Shown here: one piece after another, positions 25,506 through 33,299 of the stretch | How positions within the stretch are numbered: position 1 is the stretch's first letter | Layout of the letters: the number at the start of each line of letters is the position of its first letter | Assembly: GCA_963716215.1 (NCBI GenBank) | Contig: OY970298.1 | Span: forward strand, 2,790,001-2,854,000 | Direction of reading: 5' to 3' | DNA: 64,000 nt | DNA from: JACVRW01 sp963716215 | Lineage (GTDB): Bacteria; Actinomycetota; Thermoleophilia; Solirubrobacterales; Thermoleophilaceae | The notes under the pieces: model-generated | The model's database searches: none | What the model saw: the letters and a program-made list of their open reading frames with translations, nothing else | What the model was told of the DNA's origin: nothing | Position numbers and translations under genes: made by a program

Positions 25506-25523
25506 ACACCCCCGCAGGGTATA
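25506..25523. promoter_or_regulatory. CsoR-box-like site 3
   Basis: ACACCCCCGCAGGGTATA, ending 10 nt before the csoR ATG. Same ACACCC / GGGTAT halves as site 2, consistent with autoregulation. Confidence 0.5.
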
Positions 25524-25532
25524 CTCGCCCGC

Positions 25533-25835
25533 ATGCCTACGACCACGAGCGCACAGACCCGCGGCTACACGACCACCAAGGAACAGCTACTCACGCGCCT
25601 GAAGCGCATCGAGGGTCAGGTGCGCGGGATCGAGGGCATGGTCGAGGACGACCGCTACTGCATCGACGTCATCACGCAGATCTCCGCGGTCCAGGCAGCG
25701 CTCGACAAGGTCGCGCTCGGGCTGCTCGACGGCCACGCCCGGCACTGCGTCGTCGACGGCCACGCGGAGGGCACGCCCGAAGAGCTCACCGACGAGCTGA
25801 TGGCGGCCGTCGGACGCCTGATGCGCCGCGGCTAG
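25533..25835 (+). CDS. csoR: Copper-sensing repressor CsoR
   Basis: 100-aa CsoR/RcnR-family repressor that leaves DNA when it binds Cu(I). Start at ATG 25533. The conserved RLKRIEGQVRGIEGMVEDD segment is present (residues about 20-38). The copper ligands follow the Cys-His-Cys pattern: YCIDVITQ, then GHARHCVVDGH. It faces the copZ-copA operon, with three ACCC/GGGTAT boxes between, so it almost certainly controls that operon and itself. Confidence 0.93.
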   Translation: MPTTTSAQTRGYTTTKEQLLTRLKRIEGQVRGIEGMVEDDRYCIDVITQISAVQAALDKVALGLLDGHARHCVVDGHAEGTPEELTDELMAAVGRLMRRG

Positions 25836-26017
25836 TCAGACCCCTCGACGTAGGCCGCGGCCGCACTTGATGCCTCTTCCGATGTGCTGCCGGCGCCGCG
25901 CGCGTTGATGTACGCGGCGTACCACGCCGACCACTCGTGCTCGGGAGCGGTCTGCTCGTACGGGTGATGCTGGTCGGCCGCCTCCTTGAGGAGGCCCGCC
26001 AAGGTCTCGACGTCCAT
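25832..26017 (-). CDS. Small conserved protein of unknown function
   Basis: 61-aa protein. The sequence MDVETLAGLLKEAADQHHPY, then EHEWSAWYAAYINARGAG and an Ala-rich ending SSAAAAYVEGSD, has the look of a small family found as separate genes or as tails of other proteins in actinobacteria (from memory). No catalytic motif. It converges with csoR by 4 nt. The function is not known. Confidence 0.6.
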   Translation of the reverse strand: MDVETLAGLLKEAADQHHPYEQTAPEHEWSAWYAAYINARGAGSTSEEASSAAAAYVEGSD

Positions 26018-26062
26018 CGGGCCACCCTACAACCCCGCGAGAGCGTGTTCGGGACGTTCGGG

Positions 26063-27346
26063 CTAGCGGAACCTGAACGTCAGCGTGGCCCCACGCCGAG
26101 GAGCACCCGGGGCCCGCACCACACCGAGGTCGAGTCGCGTGCCGACCGCCTTGCGCAGCCCCTGGGGGCCGCGCACGGTGAGCTTCGCGGCGCCGCCAGG
26201 GCGGCCGGTGCAGCTGTAGCGGACGCCGGAGGAACCCGGCCGCTGGCTCTTGGCCAGTTTCAGGCCGACGATCCTGCCCTTGCGGACCCGCGGAGCGATG
26301 GCGATGCGCCTCGTGTTGCACCCGCCCCGCGCCGCCCGAGCCGAGGACGGCGCCCCCTCGGGCTGGACCAGCTTGCGCGCGAGCGCTATGCAGAGCTTGA
26401 GCCGGTTGCGGGGACTGTCGACGTACTCGAGCGGGATGACCCCGCTGTTCACCAGCTCCAGCAGAGCCTCCTTCACGACCTCGGTCGGGTAGTCGAACGC
26501 CGACGTGCCGATCAGGTAGCAGGCGGCGACGGCCTCACCGACCTTCTCCGCCCGCGCCCTCCTGAGCTCTGCCTCGCCGACGATCGTCGTGCCGTTCAGG
26601 CTGCCGGCCGAGCTGTTGACGTCGACCGTGGCCTGCTTGTCCCCGCGCCCGAGCGCCGGCGAGGAGACCTTGATGCTCTTGCCTGGACCGGGTTCGTCCG
26701 TGTTGCAGACGAGGGGTCCATTCGCTTGCGCGAGCGTGATCCTCTGCCTGCCCGGGCAGGGCTTCGCCTTCGGCACGACCTTGTAGTTGAAGGTGATCCG
26801 CGGGCCGTCCTGGATGCCGACCGTGAGGGAGACCGGGCAGCCGTCGCAGTACGAGCCGGGCACCAGCTTGAAGGAAGTACTGGCCTGCTTGGTCGGCGGA
26901 CCGGCGACCTTGTCGGCGAGCGCCTCGATCACGGCCGGCCCGTCCTCGATGAACAGGTTCCCGCCTACGCCGATCACGGCGTTGTAGCGCCCGCCTGTCT
27001 TGTCCGTGGCCGTGACCGACAGGCTCCCGGCTGCGCCACCGGGCGGGATGCTGGACGGAATGCTCCAGCTGAAGTCACCGCGCCAGCCGTCGGGATTCCA
27101 AGTCGCGCTGGACTCGGTGATGCTGGTCCACTTGTCCGGGAGCAGGATCCCGGTCCGGTCGATCTGGGGTCTGCCGACGAGCTGGAGCGCGTCGCCGGCG
27201 GAGGCCCGCGCGACCGGGCCGCTTTCGCGATCCTCGGCGAGCACCGCGCTGGCGAGCATCAGGCCGGTCGCGACGACGAGGGCCAGCGCCACCGAGACAC
27301 CGCGCGCGCGTCGAGCACTCCCCCCTGTCTGCCCCTCCCCCGGCAC
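26063..27346 (-). CDS. Exported hypothetical protein
   Basis: 427-aa protein with an N-terminal export signal (SARRARGVSVALALVVATGLMLASAVLAE). The mature part has beta-rich segments and eight or so cysteines in the middle and end (YCDGCPVSL, KPCPGRQ, LVCNTDEPG, AACYLIG, LCIALARK, GGCNTRR, YSCTGRPGG), suggesting disulfides. The last 80 residues are basic and Gly-rich (VTIAPRVRKGRIVGLKLAK-like). I recognise no family. Single gene, 9 nt after... the next leftward gene at 27356 starts elsewhere; no clear operon partner. Confidence 0.75.
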   Translation of the reverse strand: MPGEGQTGGSARRARGVSVALALVVATGLMLASAVLAEDRESGPVARASAGDALQLVGRPQIDRTGILLPDKWTSITESSATWNPDGWRGDFSWSIPSSIPPGGAAGSLSVTATDKTGGRYNAVIGVGGNLFIEDGPAVIEALADKVAGPPTKQASTSFKLVPGSYCDGCPVSLTVGIQDGPRITFNYKVVPKAKPCPGRQRITLAQANGPLVCNTDEPGPGKSIKVSSPALGRGDKQATVDVNSSAGSLNGTTIVGEAELRRARAEKVGEAVAACYLIGTSAFDYPTEVVKEALLELVNSGVIPLEYVDSPRNRLKLCIALARKLVQPEGAPSSARAARGGCNTRRIAIAPRVRKGRIVGLKLAKSQRPGSSGVRYSCTGRPGGAAKLTVRGPQGLRKAVGTRLDLGVVRAPGAPRRGATLTFRFR

Positions 27347-27355
27347 GAATCCAAC

Positions 27356-28000
27356 CTAGCCGCGGTCAGAGCCGCGGTCAATCGACGGTGCCGCTGTCCT
27401 CGCGCTCGGCCACAGCATGAGGGCACCCACGAAGAAGCACGCCGCGCCCAGGCCGGTGGTCCAGTTGGCTGCGGCCAGGGCGAGGATCGAGCCGCTCGAC
27501 GGCACCACGAAGGAAGCGACCGCCGAGATCCCGAAGAGCACGCAGCCGGCGAGGTTGACCGCGGCCATCCTCCACTCGCGGTCCCGGCGCACCGGCAGCA
27601 GGTGCGGTCCCGTGGCGACGCGGTAGGCGAGCAGGCCGGAGATGAGGAAGGCGGTCGAGCCGAACACGTCAGGGGCCCAGACGAGGCGATTCTCGTCCGT
27701 CGCGGACAGCCCGTCCTGCATGGCCTCGAACGTGCTGAGGTTGAACAGCAGCGTGCCGACGAACTGAATCGCGGCGCTCCACCAGCCCAGGTCGTCGCCG
27801 AAGCGCCTGCCCCGCGTCAGCGTGGCCTCTCTCAATGCGAGGGCGGCGGCGAAGGTGAAGAAGATCGAGCCCGCGAAGAAGACGACGCCGTCGGCCGCCT
27901 GACCCACGAGCTGCACGAAGCCCGGGAACGGGCCGATGAAAAAGCAGGCCGAACCGATCGCGAAGCCACCGGCGATCCAGCGATCCCACCGCGTCCGCAT
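27356..28000 (-). CDS. Multi-pass membrane protein, possibly YrhK-like
   Basis: 214-aa membrane protein starting at ATG 28000 (MRTRWDRWIAGGFAIGSACF). About six hydrophobic helices are visible, for example FFIGPFPGFVQLVGQ, VVFFAGSIFFTFAAALAL, SAAIQFVGTLLFNLSTFEAM and ACFFVGALMLWPSA. Paired helix motifs such as GxxxFFxG recur, as in YrhK-type proteins, but I am not sure of the family. The start shown is chosen because reading further upstream only mirrors the divergent gene at 28037. Function unknown. Confidence 0.75.
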   Translation of the reverse strand: MRTRWDRWIAGGFAIGSACFFIGPFPGFVQLVGQAADGVVFFAGSIFFTFAAALALREATLTRGRRFGDDLGWWSAAIQFVGTLLFNLSTFEAMQDGLSATDENRLVWAPDVFGSTAFLISGLLAYRVATGPHLLPVRRDREWRMAAVNLAGCVLFGISAVASFVVPSSGSILALAAANWTTGLGAACFFVGALMLWPSARTAAPSIDRGSDRG

Positions 28001-28036
28001 CCGGTGCAACCTACGGGATGATGTGCGCCGATCCGC

Positions 28037-28780
28037 ATGCCGCCTGAGACGACGCCCACCTACGAGCTGACCCGCGTCCGCCTCGGCGACGGCTGGGAGA
28101 CCACGGTCTACCTGGTCCGGCACCCGCTCGCCACCACGTCCGCGCGGGTGGTCCTGTTCGGGGAGCCGGAGCGCCTGGACCACTGGTGCGTCGCGCACGG
28201 CCACGAGGAGGCGATCGTGGCCGGGTTCTTCCTGCGCGATCCCTGGCGGCCGTTGGGCGAGGTGCGCATCGACGGGGAGGCGGTGGAGCACGACCCGGTC
28301 ACGGCGCCATGGGCCCCGAAGCGCGGCTGCGTGCTGATCGACGGCGGCGTGCGGATCGCCCGGCGCGAGGATCTACCCGATGATCCGCCCGGCGACCTGG
28401 TGCAGGCCGGGCCACTGCTCGTGTCGGACGGGCGCTCGCTGATTGACGGGGAGGACAGAGAGGGGTTCTCCGCGGGATCCGGCCAGTTCGACTCCGACAT
28501 CACCGAAGGCCGGCATCCCCGCTGCGCCCTCGGCGTGAACGACACCGAGCTGCTCGCGGTCTGCTGCGACGGACGCAGGTCGGGCGTCGACGGTGGACTG
28601 ACGCTCGCGGAGCTGGCCCGGCTGATGATCTCCTTCGGCGCCGAGGAGGCGATCAACCTCGACGGGGGCGGCTCGGCGACCCTGGTTCACCGCAAGCACC
28701 TACTCAATCGGCCCTACTCGCAGCAGGACCAACCCGCCCCCGAATCCCGGCCCGTGGTGACCGCGCTGGTCTTCGAGTAG
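28037..28780 (+). CDS. Phosphodiester glycosidase (NAGPA)-family protein
   Basis: 247-aa protein of the phosphodiester-glycosidase/NAGPA (DUF2233-type) family. The diagnostic C-terminal block is INLDGGGSATLVHRKHLLNRP (near residues 212-232), ending RPVVTALVF. Earlier family-like blocks are VLIDGGVRIA and HPRCALGVNDTELLAVCCDGR. These enzymes remove capping sugars or act on phosphodiesters; bacterial roles are mostly unproven. No signal peptide is seen, so it may be cytoplasmic. Divergent from the membrane protein at 28000. Confidence 0.8.
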   Translation: MPPETTPTYELTRVRLGDGWETTVYLVRHPLATTSARVVLFGEPERLDHWCVAHGHEEAIVAGFFLRDPWRPLGEVRIDGEAVEHDPVTAPWAPKRGCVLIDGGVRIARREDLPDDPPGDLVQAGPLLVSDGRSLIDGEDREGFSAGSGQFDSDITEGRHPRCALGVNDTELLAVCCDGRRSGVDGGLTLAELARLMISFGAEEAINLDGGGSATLVHRKHLLNRPYSQQDQPAPESRPVVTALVFE

Positions 28781-28782
28781 CC

Positions 28783-28992
28783 CTACGGCTTAGCCGGCTT
28801 GCCCCTCTCGGGGTCCGCCTCGCGGCTCCCTGTTCCGGTCTCGCCGGGTGCGTCGGAGTGCTGGTCGCTGTCGCCGAGCGGAGTGGCACCCTCCCCGCTG
28901 ACCTCTTCCGGCACCTTCTCGGACAGGCTCTCCGCCTCGGGTGGCTCGGCGGTGTCGTGGGTGTCGTCGGCTGTGGGCTGGCTGTCGTGCAT
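28783..28992 (-). CDS. Small acidic, probably disordered protein
   Basis: 69-aa, strongly acidic, Pro/Ser/Gly/Asp-rich protein with no hydrophobic core. The central segment EKVPEEVSGEGATPLGDSDQ followed by HSD resembles short actinobacterial proteins I have seen with a TPLGDTDQHSD motif, which is the main reason to believe it is real. Function unknown. Lies between a rightward glycosidase-family gene and a SnoaL fragment. Confidence 0.5.
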   Translation of the reverse strand: MHDSQPTADDTHDTAEPPEAESLSEKVPEEVSGEGATPLGDSDQHSDAPGETGTGSREADPERGKPAKP

Positions 28993-29015
28993 GGTGGGCT
29001 TGGTATACCCACGCG

Positions 29016-29213
29016 GTGGCTGATCACGCAGAGGCCCGGGAGAACCTGGCCGTCCTGCGCGATGCGTACGAGGCCCTCAGCGACCGTGACTTCGACGCAC
29101 TCGCGGAGCTGGCTGAGCCCGACTGGGTCTTCGACTTCTCGCGCCGGGGCTCGACGGCGCTGGCGGGAGCCCGGCCGCGGCGTGACCGCGTGACCGGCAG
29201 CGACGCCAAATGA
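29016..29213 (+). pseudogene. Truncated SnoaL/NTF2-like fragment
   Basis: About 65 codons from GTG 29016. The beginning, ARENLAVLRDAYEALSDRDF, then DALAELAEPDWVFDFSR, is a typical NTF2-fold N-terminus. After that the frame gives unrelated basic sequence and stops at 29211. Full-length relatives are 120-135 aa, so about half is missing and not found in the other frames downstream. Probably a gene remnant. Confidence 0.5.
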
Positions 29214-29284
29214 TTGGGGTGCCGACCCCGATGCGGCCGGGCCCTTCCGCGGCTAGCGTGCCGCCAACGCTACGAGGAGATGCC

Positions 29285-29737
29285 ATGACACGCAGCATGC
29301 TCGTCCTGTTCGCCGTCGGCGCGCTCGCGCTGCCGCCGGTAGCCGGCGCCGCGAAGGGCAAGGAGCGCACGATCGTCATCAAGGCCCGGTCGAAGCTCGA
29401 CCAGGCGCGCCTGGTCGACAGCCCACCCGCCGGCCTCTCGCCGGGCGACGTGCTGATCTTCACCGAGCAGCTGTTCAACTCCAAGGGCAAGCGCATCGGC
29501 AGCGACGCCGCCTCGTGTGTGCGCCTGTTCGACGAGACGTCGATCTGCACGGGCACCTACAAGCTCCCCGGCGGACGCGTGATGGTGTCGCTGCTGCAGC
29601 CCGGGCCGACGGGCACCTACGACCAGGCGGTCACCGGCGGCACCGGCCGCTACGCGGGCGCCCGCGGGACGGTCACGGTGGCCCAGAGCACGCAGGGCGA
29701 CCGGTTCACGTTCAGGCTGCGCGTCGAGCGCCGCTAG
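29285..29737 (+). CDS. Secreted allene-oxide-cyclase/dirigent-like barrel protein
   Basis: 150-aa exported protein. ATG 29285 follows AGGAGA by 4 nt and opens a signal peptide (MTRSMLVLFAVGALALPPVAGAA). The mature chain has the pattern of the AOC/dirigent-type beta-barrel: PGDVLIFTEQLFNSKGKRIG, an intermediate CTGTYKLPGGRVMVS strand, then VTGGTGRYAGARGTVTV, a strongly conserved signature in this group. Two cysteines may form a disulfide. Catalytic role is unlikely to be true allene-oxide cyclisation; function unknown. Confidence 0.75.
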   Translation: MTRSMLVLFAVGALALPPVAGAAKGKERTIVIKARSKLDQARLVDSPPAGLSPGDVLIFTEQLFNSKGKRIGSDAASCVRLFDETSICTGTYKLPGGRVMVSLLQPGPTGTYDQAVTGGTGRYAGARGTVTVAQSTQGDRFTFRLRVERR

Positions 29738-29815
29738 CCGGCGTTCGGCTACCCACACCGACAGAGCGGGGCTGGCCCCACCGGCGCCGGCGATCGAGCG
29801 GCCTACGTTCGGGGC

Positions 29816-30355
29816 ATGGCCGCCCTGATAATCGCGAGTGAGACCGCCTTTTGGCTCCTGCTGGGCGCCGGGCTGTGGGCGCGCTACCTCCTCGGCCGCA
29901 AGCAACTGGGTGCCGTCCTGCTGGCGCTGACACCGGCCGTGGACCTGACCCTGCTGATCCTCACCACGATCGACCTGCGCAACGGCGCGACCGCCGGCCA
30001 GTGGCATGCCATCGCGGCGGTCTACCTGGGCGTCTCGGTGGCCTTCGGGCCGAGGCTGATCGCCTGGGCGGACGCGCGCTTCGCCCACCGCTTCGCGGGC
30101 GCACCCAGGCCGGCGGGCCCGGTCAAGCGGGGCCCCGAGCACGCGCGGCGCGAGCGGGCCGGCTGGTACCGGCACGTGCTCGCCTGGGCGATCGGATCGA
30201 GCCTGTTGCTGGCCGGCGTGGCACTCGTGGCCGATGGCGAGCGGACCGCCGCGCTGCAGAACATGGTCGCGCTGTGGACACTGGTGCTCATGATCGACTT
30301 CCTCTGGAGCTTCAGCTACACGTTGTGGCCACGGCGGGTGGACCACTACTCGTGA
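29816..30355 (+). CDS. Small membrane protein of unknown function
   Basis: 179-aa protein with about five hydrophobic helices (ETAFWLLLGAGLWARYLLG, GAVLLALTPAVDLTLLILTT, AIAAVYLGVSVAFG, VLAWAIGSSLLLAGVALVA, NMVALWTLVLMIDFLWSFSY). A basic central loop separates helices three and four. I do not recognise a named family. Its TGA overlaps the GTG of the pentapeptide-repeat gene, so the two are co-translated. Confidence 0.7.
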   Translation: MAALIIASETAFWLLLGAGLWARYLLGRKQLGAVLLALTPAVDLTLLILTTIDLRNGATAGQWHAIAAVYLGVSVAFGPRLIAWADARFAHRFAGAPRPAGPVKRGPEHARRERAGWYRHVLAWAIGSSLLLAGVALVADGERTAALQNMVALWTLVLMIDFLWSFSYTLWPRRVDHYS

Positions 30356-30996
30356 CGCCGCAGGCGCCGCGCGTGCCTGAGGAACTGGTCGCGCAACGGC
30401 TCCCGGAGGGCGACGCGAGCGGCGACTTCGAGCTCGACGGCGCGCGGATCGAGACCGACGGCGCCACCGTGGCAGCAGAGTCCGTGGAGGTCGCGGAGTC
30501 CGACCTGACCGGAGTGGCGTTCGACGCGGACGCCGTGCAGCGGCTGGACGTGCACGACAGCGTGCTGCGCACCTGCGACCTGTCGAACGTGACGACGCGA
30601 AAGTGCTCGCTACGGCGTGTCGAGCTGCGTCAGTCGCGCTGCGTGGGACTCGCACTGCCCGGCGCCGATCTACAGGACGTGCTCGTGGCCGGCGGCACCA
30701 TGATGCTCGCGTCGTTCGCCGAAGCGCGGCTCCAGCGCGTGGTGTTCGAGGAGGTGAACCTGCGCGAGGCGTCGTTCGCCGACACGCGCCTCGACGACGT
30801 CGCCTTTGTCGGCTGTGCCCTGACCGGCGCCGATTTCCGTGGCGCGCGGCTGCAGCGCTGCCTCATGCGCGGCACGGCGCTTGACGGTCTGGTCGGGATC
30901 GAGTCGCTCCGCGGGCTCACGATGCCGTGGCCCGACCTCGTGGCGTCGACTCGCGCGCTCGCGGGGGCGCTCGGCATCTCCGTCGAGGCCGACTGA
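30352..30996 (+). CDS. Pentapeptide-repeat protein
   Basis: 214-aa protein made mostly of A(D/N)Lxx-type pentapeptide repeats: SDLTGVAFDADAVQRLDVHD, CDLSNVTTRKCSL, ASFAEARLQRVVFEEVNL, then REASFADTRLDDVAFVGCAL and TGADFRGARLQRC. Such right-handed beta-helices mimic DNA (QnrB/MfpA-like) or act as scaffolds. The C-terminus (TMPWPDLVASTRALAGALGI) matches the usual tail of the Qnr-like/YjbI group. Start at GTG 30352, overlapping the previous stop. A gyrase-protection role is possible but unproven. Confidence 0.85.
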   Translation: MTPQAPRVPEELVAQRLPEGDASGDFELDGARIETDGATVAAESVEVAESDLTGVAFDADAVQRLDVHDSVLRTCDLSNVTTRKCSLRRVELRQSRCVGLALPGADLQDVLVAGGTMMLASFAEARLQRVVFEEVNLREASFADTRLDDVAFVGCALTGADFRGARLQRCLMRGTALDGLVGIESLRGLTMPWPDLVASTRALAGALGISVEAD

Positions 30997-31010
30997 CCCC
31001 CCCATTTGCA

Positions 31011-31032
31011 CATATGCCGTTATCGGCATATG
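31011..31032. promoter_or_regulatory. ArsR-type operator palindrome
   Basis: Perfect inverted repeat CATATGCCG-TTAT-CGGCATATG ending 9 nt before the ArsR gene ATG. AT-rich relative to its surroundings. The position over the promoter/start region suggests autorepression of the ArsR-SRPBCC pair. Confidence 0.6.
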
Positions 31033-31041
31033 ATGATGCGA

Positions 31042-31386
31042 ATGGCACGCGCGGCAACCACAGCGGACGCGTTCAACGCGGTGGCCGAGCCCCGGCGGAG
31101 GCAGATCCTGGACGTGCTGGCCGGCGGTGAGCGCCAGGTCAACGACCTGGTCACCCTGCTCGGGCTGGCCCAGCCCCAGGTGTCCAAGCACCTGCGGGTG
31201 CTCCGCGAAGTCGGAGCGGTCGACGTCCGCGAGGACGGACGCCGGCGCCTGTACAGCCTCAACGGCCACGCGCTCAAGCCCATCCACGACTGGGTGAAGA
31301 GCTACGAGCGCACGTGGTCGGAGCGCTTCGAGGCGCTGGACGCGGTGCTGGACGACCTCAACAGCGAAGGAGAAGCAGACAGATGA
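31042..31386 (+). CDS. ArsR-family regulator
   Basis: 114-aa winged-helix regulator. Start at ATG 31042; ATGs at 31030, 31033 and 31036 lie in or beside the palindrome and are less likely. No Shine-Dalgarno sequence is seen, so the transcript may be leaderless. The ArsR core FNAVAEPRRRQILDVLAGGE, LGLAQPQVSKHLRVLREVG and RLYSLNGHALKPIHDW is typical of the metal-free SRPBCC-linked subgroup. Overlaps the SRPBCC gene by 4 nt. Confidence 0.92.
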   Translation: MARAATTADAFNAVAEPRRRQILDVLAGGERQVNDLVTLLGLAQPQVSKHLRVLREVGAVDVREDGRRRLYSLNGHALKPIHDWVKSYERTWSERFEALDAVLDDLNSEGEADR

Positions 31387-31883
31387 CGAACAGCGGAACC
31401 GCGACGGTGACCCTCCCCACCGACGAGCAGATCCTGATCACGCGGGAGTTCGACGCCCCCAGGCACCTTGTCTACAAGGCGTGGACCACGCCGGAGCTCG
31501 TCAAGCGCTGGTGGGGCGGCCGGCGTGGCGAGGTCAAGATCGCCGAGATCGATCTGCGCGTCGGGGGCATGTGGCGCTACGTGCTGGAGGCGAACGGCGG
31601 GTTCGAGGTCGCCTTCCACGGCGAGTACCGCGAGATCGTGCCGAACGAGCGCATCGTGACGACCGAGGTATTCGAGGGCATGCCCGAAGGGCAGGAGCTC
31701 TCCGATGAGGACGTGCCGCTCAACATCGTCACCTTCACCGAGGCCGACGGTCGCACGACGCTCACGCTGCTCGTGCAGACGAACAGCAAGGAGCTGCGCG
31801 ACATGATCATCGAGTCCGGCATGGAGAAGGGCATGCAGGAGCAGATGGACGTGCTCGAGGAGCTGGCGACCACGCTCGTCTGA
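31383..31883 (+). CDS. SRPBCC/AHSA1-domain protein
   Basis: 166-aa START/Bet v1-like ligand-binding protein of the Aha1-C type. Hallmarks: REFDAPRHLVYKAWTTPELVKRWW (residues about 21-44), EIDLRVGGMWRYVL, and the C-terminal LTLLVQTNSKELRDMIIESGME with GMEKGMQEQMDVLEELA. ATGA overlap with the ArsR gene. In this very common pair the regulator and the ligand-binding protein are thought to respond to a small hydrophobic molecule; the ligand here is unknown. Confidence 0.92.
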   Translation: MTNSGTATVTLPTDEQILITREFDAPRHLVYKAWTTPELVKRWWGGRRGEVKIAEIDLRVGGMWRYVLEANGGFEVAFHGEYREIVPNERIVTTEVFEGMPEGQELSDEDVPLNIVTFTEADGRTTLTLLVQTNSKELRDMIIESGMEKGMQEQMDVLEELATTLV

Positions 31884-31910
31884 GAGCCACGCCGCCATAC
31901 TTGGCGGCCG

Positions 31911-32312
31911 ATGTCGGAGCAGAACGTCGAGATCGCCCGCCGGACCTTTGACGCCATCGGCCGGTGGGACATCGACGCCCTGACCGAGCTGCACGACCCC
32001 GAGATCGAGTTCCTGCCGCTGACCGGCACCCGCGTCGAGAGCGGCGGGTACTTCGGGCACGCCGGCGTGCGCGACTACTTCGAGGAGGTCGCCGAGGTCT
32101 GGGACAGGCTGCGCCCGCACGCCGAGGAGGTCCGCACGGTCGACGACCACGTGGTCCTGCTCGGCGGCTGCGCGGTCCGCGGCCGGGGCAGCGGCGCCGA
32201 GTCCGACAGCCCGATGGCGTGGGTCCTCACCATGCGCGACGGCAAGGTCATCCGCCACCGCGGGTACGCGACCCGCGCCGAGGCGCTCGAAGCCGTGGGC
32301 CTGGAGGAATAG
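31911..32312 (+). CDS. SnoaL/NTF2-like protein
   Basis: 133-aa NTF2-fold protein (SEQNVEIARRTFDAIGRWDI start, then LTELHDPEIEFLPL, and the ending KVIRHRGYATRAEALEAVGL). These cone-shaped proteins act as isomerases, cyclases or ligand binders. No catalytic dyad is evident to me. 27 nt after the SRPBCC gene and 12 nt before a ureohydrolase gene, so it could belong to either transcript. Confidence 0.85.
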   Translation: MSEQNVEIARRTFDAIGRWDIDALTELHDPEIEFLPLTGTRVESGGYFGHAGVRDYFEEVAEVWDRLRPHAEEVRTVDDHVVLLGGCAVRGRGSGAESDSPMAWVLTMRDGKVIRHRGYATRAEALEAVGLEE

Positions 32313-32324
32313 AGTGCCCGCCCG

Positions 32325-33299
32325 ATGACGGACGGGGCGGAACCGGTCAACAGCTTCGCCGCCATCACCAGTGGCGTGCTGTCGATGCTCGGGGCGCCCC
32401 ACGTGCCCGTCGACCAGCTGGCGGGCAGCGGCGCCGGTGCGGCCTTCCTGGGGTTCCCGTTCGACGGCGCCAACGCGGCCATCGAGCGGCCCGGCTCGGC
32501 AAACGGGCCGCGCGGGCTGCGGATCGCATCGAACATGTGCTTTCCCTGGTCCTTCGAGTGGGACATCGACCTGTTCGAGGCTTACGGCCTGGTCGACTGC
32601 GGGGACGCGCCCCTGGCGATCGGCAACGTCACGCGAACCCACGAGCTGGTGCAGGCGAGCCTCGAGACGATCCTGTCGGCGGGCGCGATCCCGATCGCCG
32701 TCGGCGGCGACCACTCGCTCTGCATCCCCGGCGCCCGGGCCCTGAGCAAGCACCTCGGGCCCGACAAGCGAATGGGCTACCTGCAGATCGACGCGCACCT
32801 CGACGCCGGGGTGGAGATCGGCGGCGAGCTCCAGACCAACTGCAACGGGCTGATCCGGGCGACCGAGCTTCCCAACCTGAGCGTCGAGAACATGGCGGTG
32901 ATCGGGATCCGCGGCACGATCAACGTGCGCGACTGGTGGGATGCGGTCCGCGAGCGCGACATCCCGGTCTACCCGATGGCGACGGTCAGGCAGCAGGGCG
33001 TCGAGGAGACGGTGGCCGCCGCGCTCGATCGCGTGTGGGACGGGGTCGACGCGGTCTACGTCACGTTCGACACGGACTCGATCGACTCGGGCGTCGCGCC
33101 CGGCACCACCGGACCGGAGCCGGGCGGGTTCACCAGCCACGAGATCATCCGCATCGGGCAGATGATCGGCGAGCGCGGCGTGACCGCGATCGACAACGTC
33201 GAGCTATGCCCGGTGTACGACCCCAGCGGCGTGACGGCGCGGCTCGTGTGGGAAGTGCTCTCGCAGATGCTCTACGCCCACGCCAAGCATCACCTCTGA
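32325..33299 (+). CDS. Ureohydrolase (agmatinase/guanidinobutyrase family), paralogue 1
   Basis: 324-aa arginase-superfamily hydrolase that should cleave a guanidino compound to an amine plus urea. All six Mn ligands are present: GGDHSLCIPG (near residues 126-135), IDAHLDAG (near 155-162) and TFDTDSIDSG (near 247-256). The substrate loop GFPFDGANAAIERPGSANGP differs from classic agmatinase, and the DP after the third metal motif is replaced by DS. Rightward, and converges with a second ureohydrolase by 10 nt. Exact substrate is unclear; agmatine, guanidinobutyrate and formiminoglutamate are all possible. Confidence 0.9.
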   Translation: MTDGAEPVNSFAAITSGVLSMLGAPHVPVDQLAGSGAGAAFLGFPFDGANAAIERPGSANGPRGLRIASNMCFPWSFEWDIDLFEAYGLVDCGDAPLAIGNVTRTHELVQASLETILSAGAIPIAVGGDHSLCIPGARALSKHLGPDKRMGYLQIDAHLDAGVEIGGELQTNCNGLIRATELPNLSVENMAVIGIRGTINVRDWWDAVRERDIPVYPMATVRQQGVEETVAAALDRVWDGVDAVYVTFDTDSIDSGVAPGTTGPEPGGFTSHEIIRIGQMIGERGVTAIDNVELCPVYDPSGVTARLVWEVLSQMLYAHAKHHL

